Positions 16,624-25,764 of a DNA stretch of 51,043 bases are shown one piece after another. The stretch spans positions 1 to 51,043 of the forward strand of contig JARDZP010000015.1 in the NCBI GenBank assembly GCA_029240795.1. The letters are read 5' to 3'. The position numbers and the translations under genes were made by a program. The notes beneath the pieces are model-generated. The model made no database searches and was not told the origin of the DNA. It saw only the letters and a program-made list of their open reading frames with translations. The stretch is from Haloplasmataceae bacterium. Its GTDB lineage: Bacteria; Bacillota_I; Bacilli_A; Haloplasmatales; Haloplasmataceae. Within the stretch, counting starts at the first letter, position 1. Every line of letters begins with the position of its first letter.

Positions 16624-17718
16624 ATGAAATTATTAAAAAATGTCATCAAAATAATTAGAAATGTACTTTTAATTGTGCTTTTAATCATTGTTGTTGGTTT
16701 ATCAACACTTTTAATTTATAGAAAAGTCTATTCAAACAACATACTTAAAAGTCAAGCAATCACTTCTAGTGAGGGCATCAATCAAGAAGAAATCGTTACA
16801 ATTGGTGGAATCGAACAATACCTTTATATACGTGGATTAGACACATTTAATCCAATAATTCTAATTCTTCATGGTGGTCCAGGGAGTCCCATGACACCAC
16901 TCAGTTACACTTATCAAACCGCATTAGAAGACGAGTATACAGTTGTCAACTGGGATCAACGTAATGCGGGAAAAACCTACTTTTTAAATGACCCAGAAGA
17001 GGTATATGATACTTTGTCATTTACAAGAATGGTTGAAGATATCAAAGAAGTTACACTTTATTTATTAGATAAATTTGAGCAAGAAAAAATCATTATCTTA
17101 GGTCATTCTTGGGGGAGTGCCCTAGGAACTGCATTTGTGCAAACTTATCCAGAATACGTAGAAGCTTATATTGGTACAGGACAAGTCATAAATTCAGACG
17201 AAGGAGACCAATTTGCATTTACTAATGCTTTAAGTGCTGCCCGAAAAGCGAATAATGTAAAAGATATAGAGTTAATGGAAAATTTGACGGGATATTTACT
17301 TTCTGATTCAAATTTTACATTAGAGTCATTTATTACATCAAGAAAAATGGTCACTAAATATTTATCTCCTGATATTAAAGATACAACTACACGTGATTTA
17401 TTTTTCTCACCGTACTATAGTTTAAAAGAATTATCCTACTTTTTAAAAAATACATTTGAAATTCAAAAACCATTAATGGATGACTTGACATTTGATTATG
17501 ATACAAGAACATATGGAACAGATTATGATGTACCAATATTCTATATCTTAGGGGATAAAGATTGGGTCACACCTACGGTAACCGCAAAAGCCTTTTTTGA
17601 AACTATAAATGCTCCTAAAAAGGAACTTGTCATCATAAACCAAGCGGGACACATGACCATGATGGATCAAACGGAAGCATACTGTGAGGCAGTACTAAAT
17701 GTACTTTCAACATTATAA
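16624..17718 (+). CDS. Membrane-anchored alpha/beta hydrolase (proline iminopeptidase-like)
   Basis: 364 aa with GGAGG ahead of the ATG. An N-terminal hydrophobic helix (about 10-32) anchors it, with the hydrolase domain probably outside. The fold is clear: oxyanion HGGPGSPMTPLS, VVNWDQRNAGKTY, nucleophile elbow GHSWGSALGT (Ser near 165), acid loop LGDKDWVTP and the catalytic His in QAGHMTMMD. HGGPG and WDQR place it near the prolyl aminopeptidase/tricorn-interacting branch. The substrate cannot be told from sequence. A bidirectional terminator follows. Confidence 0.85.
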   Translation: MKLLKNVIKIIRNVLLIVLLIIVVGLSTLLIYRKVYSNNILKSQAITSSEGINQEEIVTIGGIEQYLYIRGLDTFNPIILILHGGPGSPMTPLSYTYQTALEDEYTVVNWDQRNAGKTYFLNDPEEVYDTLSFTRMVEDIKEVTLYLLDKFEQEKIIILGHSWGSALGTAFVQTYPEYVEAYIGTGQVINSDEGDQFAFTNALSAARKANNVKDIELMENLTGYLLSDSNFTLESFITSRKMVTKYLSPDIKDTTTRDLFFSPYYSLKELSYFLKNTFEIQKPLMDDLTFDYDTRTYGTDYDVPIFYILGDKDWVTPTVTAKAFFETINAPKKELVIINQAGHMTMMDQTEAYCEAVLNVLSTL

Positions 17719-17738
17719 TATTAATTCATTTCTTAAAG

Positions 17739-17768
17739 AAAAAGAGTCATCTTTCGATGTCTCTTTTT
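17739..17768. terminator. Bidirectional terminator between convergent genes
   Basis: AAAAAGAG / CTCTTTTT with inner CATC-TTTC-GATG pairing (one T-T mismatch), between the hydrolase and acyltransferase genes. Confidence 0.75.
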
Positions 17769-18409
17769 ACTTCATACTCATGTATGATTGATTCCATTTT
17801 TTCATGAACCGCACTCTTAAATTTGTGATAATCTCCTGAAGAGTAGATGGGTCTATCAATTACTAAATGAATAAATGGTTTTTTACGAATATACTTTAAA
17901 ATTCCAGTTGGCAATTGATAAATAAAAGTAAGCGGGATTATGGGGAGGTTGTTATTAATTGCGATTCTAAAAGGACCATCATTAAATTTCCTAATGGTAT
18001 GATGATAGGGCTTAATTGAACCTTCTGGGAAAAAGTGAACATTATTTCCTTCTTTAATTAACTTTTCAAGACATTCAATGTAATTTTTCATTATCTTTTT
18101 AGATTCAGGAACAGGAATTCCTCCTAGTCCCCTAACAAAGAAACGGATCAGGGATGTTTCTATATTAATTTTGTTTGTGATAAAGTAATAATTTTTGGGA
18201 AATAACGCTAAAAAGATTAAGACATTATCCATAAAATGAATATGATTTCCTACAGTAATAGAACCATTTTTAATTAAATCTATATTTTCTTTTCCTACTA
18301 CTTTAAAACCTATTATTAATTTACAATAGATCAAGATAAAAGGGTATATCAAATATTTAAAAATGATTATTTTTTTAGTTGGTATGAAATTATAATTTTC
18401 ATTAATCAT
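17747..18409 (-). CDS. 1-acyl-glycerol-3-phosphate acyltransferase (PlsC-like)
   Basis: 220 aa. The start at 18409 is chosen because AGGTGAT lies five bases before that ATG; an in-frame ATG at 18442 has no binding site. Motif I is NHIHFMD (the HX4D catalytic pair), and motif III is FFPEGS; an N-terminal hydrophobic stretch (LIYPFILIYCKLIIGF) associates it with the membrane. PlsC-family enzymes transfer an acyl chain to lysophosphatidate in phospholipid synthesis. It could be the main PlsC or a paralogue with another acceptor. Monocistronic, convergent with the hydrolase gene; its 3' end overlaps the shared terminator. Confidence 0.85.
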   Translation of the reverse strand: MINENYNFIPTKKIIIFKYLIYPFILIYCKLIIGFKVVGKENIDLIKNGSITVGNHIHFMDNVLIFLALFPKNYYFITNKINIETSLIRFFVRGLGGIPVPESKKIMKNYIECLEKLIKEGNNVHFFPEGSIKPYHHTIRKFNDGPFRIAINNNLPIIPLTFIYQLPTGILKYIRKKPFIHLVIDRPIYSSGDYHKFKSAVHEKMESIIHEYEVKRDIER

Positions 18410-18576
18410 TGTATCACCTATACATAATATGAATGAATTCATGTTCCTATTATAATAATAAATAAAAACATTAAAACAAATAAAAAATGAAACTAGATTA
18501 ATCTAATTCCATTTATACGAGACATAAATATCGCTAGTAATATTACTTTTTTTTTATTCATATAAAAACATAAACA

Positions 18577-19596
18577 CTATTTAATAGGGTAAATCCAACC
18601 TACTGGAGCTTCTATATCACCTTGTTGAATACCAGTTAGATAACGATATAATTCTTTTGTGAATGGTCCGACTTCAGTTTGACTATAGAATGTATGCATC
18701 TTACCAACAAATTCAATACCACCAATTGGGGTAATAACAGCTGCAGTTCCACATGCTCCAACTTCTTTAAAGATGTCTAATTTATCGATATATACATCAG
18801 CTTCTTCTACTTCTAGATGTAAATACTCTTTTGCGATATGGAGTAATGAATATTTAGTAATACTAGGTAGAATGGATGGTGAAATAGGTGTGATAAATTT
18901 GTTGTCATGAGTAATACCAAAGAAATTAGCAGCACCAACTTCTTCAATTTTTGTATGTGTTGTAGGATCTAAGTAAATGCAGTCTTGGAATCCACGATCT
19001 TTCGCGATTTGATGTGGATATAAACTTGCTGCGTAGTTACCTCCGACTTTTGATCCACCGGTTCCGTGAGGAGCTGCACGGTCATAATCAGTAACTAAGA
19101 AGTTAACTGGTTGTAATCCACCTTTAAAGTATGTACTTACTGGCATACAAAATATACAGAATAAATATTCTTTAGAGGGTTTTACTCCGATGTTTTCGCC
19201 AACACCGATCATAAAGGGTCTTAAATATAAAGTTGAACCTACTCCGTAAGGAGCTAAAAATCTTTCATTTGCTTTTACAACTTGAACACAAGCATCAATG
19301 AATTTTTCTTCAGGTATTTCAGGCATTAATAATCTGCGACATGAAAGTCTCATTCTTTTCGCATTTTCATCTGGTCTAAAAAGTTGAATACCGCCATCTT
19401 TGCGACGATAAGCTTTTAATCCTTCAAATGCTTGTTGACCATAATGTAAACAAGTAGATGATTCATTAATTAAAAGGTTGTTGTCAGTAACTAACTCACC
19501 ATCATCCCATTTACCATCTTTCCATTTAGAAATATAACGGAAATCTGTTTTTGTATAGCTAAAACCTAATTTTTGCCAATCTAATTGTTGTTCCAT
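18577..19596 (-). CDS. ilvE: Branched-chain amino acid aminotransferase
   Basis: 339 aa class IV PLP aminotransferase of the longer BCAT-II form. GGAGGT precedes the ATG. Key parts: [16 protein letters not shown]-rich phosphate-binding [14 protein letters not shown] lysine in [12 protein letters not shown] (about 182), [19 protein letters not shown] and GTAAVITPI. It interconverts Leu/Ile/Val and their keto acids, feeding branched fatty acid synthesis or amino acid metabolism. No other ilv/leu gene is nearby. It has its own promoter (TTGAAT-N17-TATAAT). A separate hairpin farther upstream lies before that promoter and so does not attenuate this transcript. Confidence 0.95.
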   Translation of the reverse strand: MEQQLDWQKLGFSYTKTDFRYISKWKDGKWDDGELVTDNNLLINESSTCLHYGQQAFEGLKAYRRKDGGIQLFRPDENAKRMRLSCRRLLMPEIPEEKFIDACVQVVKANERFLAPYGVGSTLYLRPFMIGVGENIGVKPSKEYLFCIFCMPVSTYFKGGLQPVNFLVTDYDRAAPHGTGGSKVGGNYAASLYPHQIAKDRGFQDCIYLDPTTHTKIEEVGAANFFGITHDNKFITPISPSILPSITKYSLLHIAKEYLHLEVEEADVYIDKLDIFKEVGACGTAAVITPIGGIEFVGKMHTFYSQTEVGPFTKELYRYLTGIQQGDIEAPVGWIYPIK

Positions 19597-19642
19597 TTTT
19601 TACCTCCATGAATTAGTATATTAATCTATTTAAAATAAGATA

Positions 19643-19671
19643 ATTATAAATGCTTATATGAAACAATTCAA
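19643..19671 (-). promoter_or_regulatory. Sigma-A promoter of ilvE
   Basis: On the minus strand TTGAAT (19671-19666), 17 bases, TATAAT (19648-19643), about 50 bases before the ATG. Confidence 0.75.
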
Positions 19672-19693
19672 CTTATTTGTTTTAAATTGTTAA

Positions 19694-19726
19694 TCAAAAA
19701 AGAGTTAATGTATTTAAATTAACTCT
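19694..19726 (-). terminator. Minus-strand terminator upstream of the ilvE promoter
   Basis: AGAGTTAAT / ATTAACTCT followed on the minus strand by six T. It would end a short minus-strand transcript arising between rsmD and here; I see no ORF in that stretch. Confidence 0.6.
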
Positions 19727-19831
19727 CATAAATATACTTTTATTATTTGCTTGGTTAATAGTTGTCATGCTTTCAAGGAAATATTTGATAATGACTTGTT
19801 ATCTTTAGTTAAAGTTTTATATGTTAAATGT

Positions 19832-19860
19832 TTGTAAAATAGTAATACTAATGTTAAAAT
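19832..19860 (+). promoter_or_regulatory. Promoter of rsmD-coaD
   Basis: TTGTAA (19832-19837), 17 bases, TAAAAT (19855-19860), 30 bases before the rsmD start. Confidence 0.6.
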
Positions 19861-19889
19861 AAATTGAAATATAAATAAGGCGTGATAAA

Positions 19890-20456
19890 ATGCGAATTGT
19901 ATCAGGAACATTAAGAGGTAGAACCATTAAAGCAGTCCCAGGTATCAATACGAGACCCACAGCTGATAAAGTAAAGGAATCACTATTCAATGCGATAGGA
20001 CAATATTTTGAAGGCGGAATGGCCTTAGATTTATATGCTGGAAGCGGTAATCTAGGAATTGAAGCAATAAGTAGAGGCATCGACAAATGTGTTTTTGTAG
20101 ATAAAGATTTTCAAGCGATGAATACCATTAAAGAAAACATTGAAACTTTATCAATTAAGGAAAATAGTGAAACATATAAAATGGATGCATTTTCTGCATT
20201 AAATTATTTTAAAAATAATAGATATCACTTTGACTTAGTCTTTTTAGATCCTCCTTATAAAATGCAAAAAATTAATGATATCATCAAGTATTTAGAGGAT
20301 AATCAGTTATTAAATGAAAATGCATTAATAATCGCAGAATGTTTAAGAGAAGATAACTTATTAAATGAATATAATAACGTTTCATTTAAAAAAGAATATA
20401 TATATGGTATAACAAAAGTAACGATTTATCAGAAACAAGGAGTAAGTAATGAATAA
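19890..20456 (+). CDS. rsmD: 16S rRNA (guanine966-N2)-methyltransferase RsmD (YlbH)
   Basis: 188 aa. It begins MRIVSGTLRGRTIKAVPGI..RPTADKVKESLFN, the RsmD signature. SAM-binding motif I is ALDLYAGSGNLGIEA, and the catalytic DPPY is in VFLDPPYKM (about 116). It methylates G966 (E. coli numbering) of 16S rRNA during 30S assembly. It overlaps coaD by 8 bases, the same rsmD-coaD coupling as ylbH-ylbI in Bacillus. The start ATG follows AAGGCGTG, a weak binding site. Confidence 0.95.
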   Translation: MRIVSGTLRGRTIKAVPGINTRPTADKVKESLFNAIGQYFEGGMALDLYAGSGNLGIEAISRGIDKCVFVDKDFQAMNTIKENIETLSIKENSETYKMDAFSALNYFKNNRYHFDLVFLDPPYKMQKINDIIKYLEDNQLLNENALIIAECLREDNLLNEYNNVSFKKEYIYGITKVTIYQKQGVSNE

Positions 20457-20937
20457 AATAGGAATTTATCCTGGATCATTTGATCCGATCACATTTGGGC
20501 ATTTAGATTTAATAGAGAGGGGTAGTAAAGTATTTGATATTCTGTATATCGCTATCTCTAAAAATGTATCAAAAAACACTTTTTTTTCACCCGAAGATAG
20601 GAAAGTAATGATTGAAGAATTAACGAAAGAATATGATAATGTTAAAGTCGTGATTAATGATAAACTAATAGCTTATTTTGCGGAAGATTTAAAAGCAACA
20701 TCACTTTTAAGGGGATTACGAGCTGTAACAGACTTTGAATTCGAATTACAAATGGCTTCAACGAATCATTTATTAAATCCTAATGTTGACACTGTCTTCA
20801 TGATGACTAAAACCGAATATTCCTACTTATCATCAAGTATGGTTAAAGAAATAGCTAAATTTGATGGTGATATCTCTAATTTTGTTCCTAAATTAGTAGA
20901 AAAGCGAGTCATTGAAAAATTTAATTCAATGAAATAG
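20449..20937 (+). CDS. coaD: Phosphopantetheine adenylyltransferase
   Basis: 162 aa, full length for CoaD. Nucleotidyltransferase motif GSFDPITFGHLDLIERG (TxGH loop), LLRGLRAVTDFEFELQMA, and SYLSSSMVKEIAKFDGDIS near the end. It makes dephospho-CoA from 4'-phosphopantetheine and ATP, the fourth step of CoA synthesis. AAGGAG precedes the ATG inside rsmD. A bidirectional terminator follows at 21045. Confidence 0.97.
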   Translation: MNKIGIYPGSFDPITFGHLDLIERGSKVFDILYIAISKNVSKNTFFSPEDRKVMIEELTKEYDNVKVVINDKLIAYFAEDLKATSLLRGLRAVTDFEFELQMASTNHLLNPNVDTVFMMTKTEYSYLSSSMVKEIAKFDGDISNFVPKLVEKRVIEKFNSMK

Positions 20938-21044
20938 AGGAGTAAATGGAAAGTATAAAGATATGAGTATTGCCCTAGTTCAGCTTGTTACTCAAACATA
21001 ACCATTTGGTGTTTATAAAAAATAAAAAGAGTCTATTACAATTT

Positions 21045-21077
21045 AAAAATCCGTGTGCAGCTTGCATACGGATTTTT
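21045..21077. terminator. Bidirectional terminator coaD/ylbJ
   Basis: AAAAATCCGTGTGCA-GCT-TGCATACGGATTTTT with one mismatch; A- and T-runs allow use in both directions. Confidence 0.85.
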
Positions 21078-21080
21078 ATG

Positions 21081-22238
21081 TTAGTGTTCTAATTGTTTTT
21101 TATAGGTATTTAATAAAGTAAAGAATAAAGTGATGATGAATATAAGGAGTGTGATAAAGACAATACTTTTGTTTTCAAATTTAATGCTGCTGAGGAAGAA
21201 TGTTGATTCAGTTTTCTCATTATAAAATATTGGGAATATGTAATAGGCGATCACACCACTAAAGATCATTTGTGCTAAGCGGGATAGGAAAAAGGGCATG
21301 TATTTTAATTTTACTTTTAGTAAAATACTTTGAATTTGTGAATGAACTGATAATCCACCAAATGAAATAATCATAGTGATAAAGGTGACTGCTAGTCTTA
21401 TTGGAAAGTCACTTTTAACCACTTTGTCAGCACCCATTGTCATTTCAAAAAAACCAGCAAAGAAGGATTGATAGGTATTAAAGTTTATCTTAAATAAATC
21501 AAAAAAACCTGATAAATAATAATAGGAGTAAGTTATAAACTGTGATGAACTAAACATCACAATTATAAGATTAAAAAAAATCATAAAACTACATATTAAA
21601 AACATGGTATTCATCCCATTATGTAAAATGCCAGTCATCGTTTCACCAAAACTGTTGAAATTTTTGCTTTTATGTTTTGCCATTTTTTGGTAAGCTATTT
21701 TTATCGAAAATGGTTCTCTCTGGTCCGTTTTTATACTAAAGCGTAATATAAATCCAATGATTATATTCGCTAATATATGAGCAATTAAAACAATAATACC
21801 AACTGATGAATTATTAAAATAGGAATAACCAATAGAACCAATGATAAAGAGTGGATTGGCGAAGACACAAAAATTTAATAAATGTTGTGCTTCGGTTTTA
21901 GTAATCGATTTATCATCATATAATTGAGATATAAGAATGGCGCTCGATGGATTCCCTGATAATAGTGACATAAAGAAAATAAATCCACTAATTGAAGAAG
22001 TTTTAAAGATGGTTGTTGTGATTGGCTTAATTAAATCACCAATAAAATGGGCGACTCCGAATTTAACTGCTAATGAAGTTATAATGTAAAACGGAAATAA
22101 GACAGGAAAGACTCTAGTCGTCCATAACAGAACAGCATGATTCACCGCAGAAACCACTTCTTTAGTATCAGTAATCATAAATAGCATGGAGATTACAATA
22201 AAGAAAACAACTGTGAGATTTTTAACTATTTTAAACAT
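21081..22238 (-). CDS. ylbJ: Sporulation-associated integral membrane protein YlbJ
   Basis: 385 aa polytopic membrane protein with about 8-9 hydrophobic helices. It carries YlbJ/YjiH-type gate features: VLLWTTRVFPVLFPFYIITSL near the N-terminus, FMSLLSGNPSSAILISQLYD, HLLNFCVFANPLFIIGSIG, MTGILHNGMNTM and FITMIISFGGLSVHSQIQSIL. YlbJ is needed for proper spore formation in Bacillus and lies next to ylbH-ylbI, as here, which strengthens the call. It is transcribed toward coaD. Its transport activity, if any, is unknown. Together with the YjcZ genes it suggests a spore-forming host. Confidence 0.85.
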   Translation of the reverse strand: MFKIVKNLTVVFFIVISMLFMITDTKEVVSAVNHAVLLWTTRVFPVLFPFYIITSLAVKFGVAHFIGDLIKPITTTIFKTSSISGFIFFMSLLSGNPSSAILISQLYDDKSITKTEAQHLLNFCVFANPLFIIGSIGYSYFNNSSVGIIVLIAHILANIIIGFILRFSIKTDQREPFSIKIAYQKMAKHKSKNFNSFGETMTGILHNGMNTMFLICSFMIFFNLIIVMFSSSQFITYSYYYLSGFFDLFKINFNTYQSFFAGFFEMTMGADKVVKSDFPIRLAVTFITMIISFGGLSVHSQIQSILLKVKLKYMPFFLSRLAQMIFSGVIAYYIFPIFYNEKTESTFFLSSIKFENKSIVFITLLIFIITLFFTLLNTYKKQLEH

Positions 22239-22327
22239 ACATTACCACCATTTATTCAATATCAATTAATATATATAACATTCTGTCAAATCTCATGCTT
22301 AAAATCTCAATTTTTTTATATAATTGT

Positions 22328-22356
22328 TTGACATCTTTTCATAAAAGCAATATAAT
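22328..22356 (+). promoter_or_regulatory. Consensus sigma-A promoter of feoAB
   Basis: Perfect TTGACA (22328-22333), 17 bases, perfect TATAAT (22351-22356). Confidence 0.9.
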
Positions 22357-22367
22357 AAATATGCAAA

Positions 22368-22382
22368 TGATAACAGTTATCA
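22368..22382 (+). promoter_or_regulatory. Fur box (7-1-7) in the feo leader
   Basis: TGATAAC-A-GTTATCA is a perfect 7-1-7 palindrome, differing from the Bacillus-type Fur box TGATAATNATTATCA at one symmetric position. It begins 11 bases after the -10, covering the start of transcription, so iron-loaded Fur should repress feo. Confidence 0.8.
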
Positions 22383-22397
22383 ATAAGAGGTGGATTT

Positions 22398-22625
22398 ATG
22401 AAAACAATATTTGATATGCATGTTGGAGAAACTGGAACAATTTCAGATATGAAAGCGATCGATTTAAAAAAGCGACATCGCTTTATGGATTTAGGGATAG
22501 CACCAAACGCTAAATTAGTTTTATTAAAAAAGATAAACTTTAACAATTTATATATTATCGAAGTGGATGATGTCGAGATCTGTATCCGTCAAGCCGATGC
22601 GAAAAATATTTTAGTACAAATATAG
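22398..22625 (+). CDS. feoA: Ferrous iron transport protein A
   Basis: 75 aa SH3-like FeoA: MHVGETGTISDMKAIDLKKRHRFMDLGI, then AKLVLLKKI and DVEICIRQADAKNILV, the standard ending. FeoA is a small cytosolic partner that interacts with the FeoB membrane permease. AGAGGTGG precedes the ATG. First gene of an iron-responsive operon; FeoB starts 15 bases after its stop. Confidence 0.95.
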   Translation: MKTIFDMHVGETGTISDMKAIDLKKRHRFMDLGIAPNAKLVLLKKINFNNLYIIEVDDVEICIRQADAKNILVQI

Positions 22626-22640
22626 TTAGGAGTTGAGATC

Positions 22641-24617
22641 ATGCGATATTTATTAATCGGAAATCCTAATGTAGGAAAATCATCAGTATTTAATTTACTT
22701 ACAAATTCATATGCTCATGTTGGAAACTACGGTGGTATAACAGTTGAATCTAAACTAGGTAAGTTTATTCATGGTGAAATAATTGACTTACCAGGAACAT
22801 ACTCCGTGTGTCCAAATAGTGAGGATGAAGGAATAGTAACATACTCTCTAATTAATGAAAAATATGATGGTTTAATTGATATAGTTGATTCAACACATCT
22901 TAAAAGAAATCTACATTTAACAATCCAACTTCTTGAATTAGGAGTCCCTACTTTTATTGTAGCGAATATGACAGATGAACTTGAATATAGTGGTAGAAAA
23001 TTAGATATAAGTAAGTTATCAAACTATTTAAAAAGTCCGGTCATTCCGATATCAGCTAAAACGAAAAGTGGAATAGAAGATTTAAAAAGTCGTTTAAGTA
23101 AAGTTGTAAGTTCTGAAGCTTTACAACTTTATTACGGTAATATAATCGAATTAGCTATTAATAAAATAATGCCTATTATTGATAAGTTGCATTTAAATCC
23201 ACGCTTTGTCGCTATTCAACTCTTAGAAGGTAATACAGAACTTTTTAAAAATCTTGAAAAAGGCAAACAAGATGAAGTTAAAAAAATAATGAGTGATACA
23301 GAAACTGAAGTCATTAAATCAGGTACTGCATTATCAGTTAAAGGTGCCATTTTTAATACTAGACGCGAATTTATCGACAAAGTTGTCAAAGAAAGTTTAT
23401 TAGTCACTTCAAATAAAAATCACAAAAAACTATTAAATCACAAAATTGATCGAATTGTAACCCATCCTTTCTTTGGGTTAATCATCTTTTTATTGGTTAT
23501 GTTTAGTATTTATTTTTTAACATTTGACTTTTTAGGTACAATTCTAAGTGATTATATAGACGTATTCTTAACCGATTATTTCTCTCCATTTTTAAAATCA
23601 CTTTTATTAAATATGGGTTTAAGTGAAACGGGAATATTTATGAGTTTAATACTAGATGGGATCGTCGCAGGTGTTGGTGGAGTCGTCGTCTTTATTCCGC
23701 AAATGACCATTTTATTTCTCATACTTGCGGTGATTGAAGGTACAGGCTATATGGCTCGTGTAGCGATCATGCTTGATACTTTGTTATCTAAATTCGGACT
23801 TAATGGAAAATCAATTGTGCCACTTGTTACAGGGATTGGCTGTAATGTTCCTGCGATTATGGCTACAAGAACAATTGCCGATAAGAAAGAACGTAATTTA
23901 ACGATCTTAATTACGCCATTTATGTCTTGTTCTGCACGTATTCCTGTTTATGCATTACTTGCTTCAATCTTTTTTGAAAAACATCAAGCATTAGTCATTA
24001 TCAGTATGTATGTCATAGGTACAATAGTTGCGTTACTAGCTGCTAAATTACTTTCACTATCCATATTTAAAGATAAAGCGAATAATTTTATTTTAGAAAT
24101 TCCTCCATACCGTATACCAGCATTTAAAAATGTTTATCGTCATACAAAGATGATGGTGAAAGATTTTATTGAAAAAGCAGGTAAATTTATCTTACTAGGC
24201 ACAGTCGTGCTTTGGTTTTTACAATATTTAGGTCCAAATGGGTCTAATGTAAATCCTGAAGAAAGTTTCTTAGCTTTAATCGGAAATTTTTTCGCTCCGT
24301 TATTTATTCCACTTGGATTTGGTTCTTGGGAAGCATCAAGTAGTTTAGTCGTTGGTTTCTTAGCCAAAGAATTAATCTACTCAAATATGATTGTTATCTA
24401 TGGTGGTGAATCAGCCATATCGGGTGTTTTTAACCCAGTTAGTGCTTATTCATTTATGGTATTCAGTTTATTATATTTACCCTGTTTAGCTACCGTTGGT
24501 ACAATACATCAAGAAACAAAATCAACTAAATTTACGCTAATAACATTATTATTTACTTTTACAGTCGCTTATATTGTAACATTAATCATTTATAATATAG
24601 GTAATTTATTATTTTAG
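22641..24617 (+). CDS. feoB: Ferrous iron transport permease FeoB
   Basis: 658 aa. N-terminal GTPase domain: G1 GNPNVGKSS (8-16), G3 DLPGTYSV, G4-like NMTD in IVANMTDELEY. A helical GDI-like domain (about 160-260) precedes the permease with two Gate regions, including GIGCNVPAIMATRTI and SCSARIPVYALL, and about eight membrane helices. It imports Fe2+ under low-iron or anaerobic conditions. The length is at the short end of the family because the C-terminal cytosolic tail is minimal. AGGAG ribosome binding site. Confidence 0.97.
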   Translation: MRYLLIGNPNVGKSSVFNLLTNSYAHVGNYGGITVESKLGKFIHGEIIDLPGTYSVCPNSEDEGIVTYSLINEKYDGLIDIVDSTHLKRNLHLTIQLLELGVPTFIVANMTDELEYSGRKLDISKLSNYLKSPVIPISAKTKSGIEDLKSRLSKVVSSEALQLYYGNIIELAINKIMPIIDKLHLNPRFVAIQLLEGNTELFKNLEKGKQDEVKKIMSDTETEVIKSGTALSVKGAIFNTRREFIDKVVKESLLVTSNKNHKKLLNHKIDRIVTHPFFGLIIFLLVMFSIYFLTFDFLGTILSDYIDVFLTDYFSPFLKSLLLNMGLSETGIFMSLILDGIVAGVGGVVVFIPQMTILFLILAVIEGTGYMARVAIMLDTLLSKFGLNGKSIVPLVTGIGCNVPAIMATRTIADKKERNLTILITPFMSCSARIPVYALLASIFFEKHQALVIISMYVIGTIVALLAAKLLSLSIFKDKANNFILEIPPYRIPAFKNVYRHTKMMVKDFIEKAGKFILLGTVVLWFLQYLGPNGSNVNPEESFLALIGNFFAPLFIPLGFGSWEASSSLVVGFLAKELIYSNMIVIYGGESAISGVFNPVSAYSFMVFSLLYLPCLATVGTIHQETKSTKFTLITLLFTFTVAYIVTLIIYNIGNLLF

Positions 24618-24628
24618 AGGTGATTTAA

Positions 24629-24721
24629 ATGGATTGTTGTAAAAAGAAAAGAAGTAAAGGAACTTATATATTATTAATTCTCTTAGCGATTTTAATCATA
24701 TATTTAATTATAACTAAGTAA
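24629..24721 (+). CDS. Small Cys/Lys membrane peptide at the end of the feo operon
   Basis: 30 aa, below usual gene-calling limits, with AGAGGTGAT seven bases before the ATG and 11 bases after the feoB stop. MDCCKKKRSKGTY is a short cytosolic head with a CC pair and basic cluster, followed by one hydrophobic helix (ILLILLAILIIYLII). Position, binding site and terminator directly after it support a real gene. FeoB-associated Cys-rich small membrane proteins are known in Firmicutes; this is shorter, so the link is inference. Confidence 0.6.
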   Translation: MDCCKKKRSKGTYILLILLAILIIYLIITK

Positions 24722-24723
24722 TA

Positions 24724-24757
24724 AAAAAATCTATTGGATTTCTCCAATAGATTTTTT
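24724..24757 (+). terminator. Terminator of the feo operon
   Basis: AATCTATTGGA-TTTC-TCCAATAGATT followed by seven T; the A-run on the other side also allows use by the convergent gene. Confidence 0.85.
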
Positions 24758-24767
24758 TATCTTATTT

Positions 24768-25571
24768 TTACTGTAAATGTATTACATGAAGTAGTATATA
24801 TATAGTGTTAGTGATGAGTTCTTCTGGAAAATACTCTTGGATAAGGTAAACAATTAATAGCAAGACTGTTGCAGCTGTATTATATAAGAAATGGGTAATC
24901 ATCGGTACAAAGATATTTTTGGTTTTAAAATAGACAAAAGTTAAAGCAAAACCAGAAATAAAATAGGGTATACCATCAATAATATCTCTCACATTTCTAC
25001 TAATCAGAAATGCAGAAAATACATGAATAAAACCAAATAAACATGAACTCATAATAAAAGCAATAATCGTCTTGTATTTTAACTTGGAATTATTAATTGA
25101 TTTAAAGATTACTCCTCTAAAGATAGTTTCTTCAACAAATGGTGCTGCAAGAGTTAAGACAGGTATCATTAATAACGGATAGCTAAAGAAGGTTTTTTCG
25201 ATCTCAAGTTGATTAACTGGTGTTGCAGCTTCATAATTAATTGTGGTAAGAATCATTCCCCAGATGATTAATAATCCATACATTGAGACCCAACCAATAA
25301 AGCCAACCAAAATATTTTTTAAAAATTTTTGTTTGAAGTCAAAGAAATCATCTTCGTAGAATTGCCGCATTAACAGCGCAATACCTATAACCAAAACTAA
25401 ATAAATCGCAAATTGTAAGATTGTATTTACAAATATATCAAGTGACTCTTTTTCTATATTGGGATTATATTTTAACACTGTAATCTCAATGGTATTATAT
25501 AAAAATGAACCTAGAAATAACATTGAGAAAAAATAAAATAATAAAGTTCTTTTATTTGGATAATTTTTCAT
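24768..25571 (-). CDS. CPBP-family intramembrane glutamic endopeptidase
   Basis: 267 aa, about 7-8 membrane helices. Abi/CPBP (type II CAAX-protease-like) motifs: EETIFRG (about 147-153), FGFIHVFSAF and HFLYNTAA. The EExxxR and two His form the catalytic site of these intramembrane proteases. In Firmicutes they act in membrane protein processing or peptide self-immunity; the substrate is not evident. AGGTC-like ribosome binding site (TTGGAGGTCTAAA). Monocistronic, sharing a terminator with feo and divergent from the hybrid kinase. Confidence 0.9.
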   Translation of the reverse strand: MKNYPNKRTLLFYFFSMLFLGSFLYNTIEITVLKYNPNIEKESLDIFVNTILQFAIYLVLVIGIALLMRQFYEDDFFDFKQKFLKNILVGFIGWVSMYGLLIIWGMILTTINYEAATPVNQLEIEKTFFSYPLLMIPVLTLAAPFVEETIFRGVIFKSINNSKLKYKTIIAFIMSSCLFGFIHVFSAFLISRNVRDIIDGIPYFISGFALTFVYFKTKNIFVPMITHFLYNTAATVLLLIVYLIQEYFPEELITNTIYILLHVIHLQ

Positions 25572-25764
25572 TTTAGACCTCCAATAATATATATATTATA
25601 ACATATCTTTAAAAATGTTTGTAAATAATATTATATTAACTTATAAATAGTGTATAATGTTTTTAGATAATATACAATTTAATTCGCTATTATTACAAAA
25701 TTCGACATTTTTTTAATGTTATAATTTCAATAACTATGTAGAAAAAAGATTGTAAGGTGAGTGT

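Noticed and set aside
19694-19726. Attenuator or T-box of ilvE
   Set aside because: The hairpin lies upstream of the clear TTGAAT-N17-TATAAT promoter, so it is not in the main ilvE transcript.
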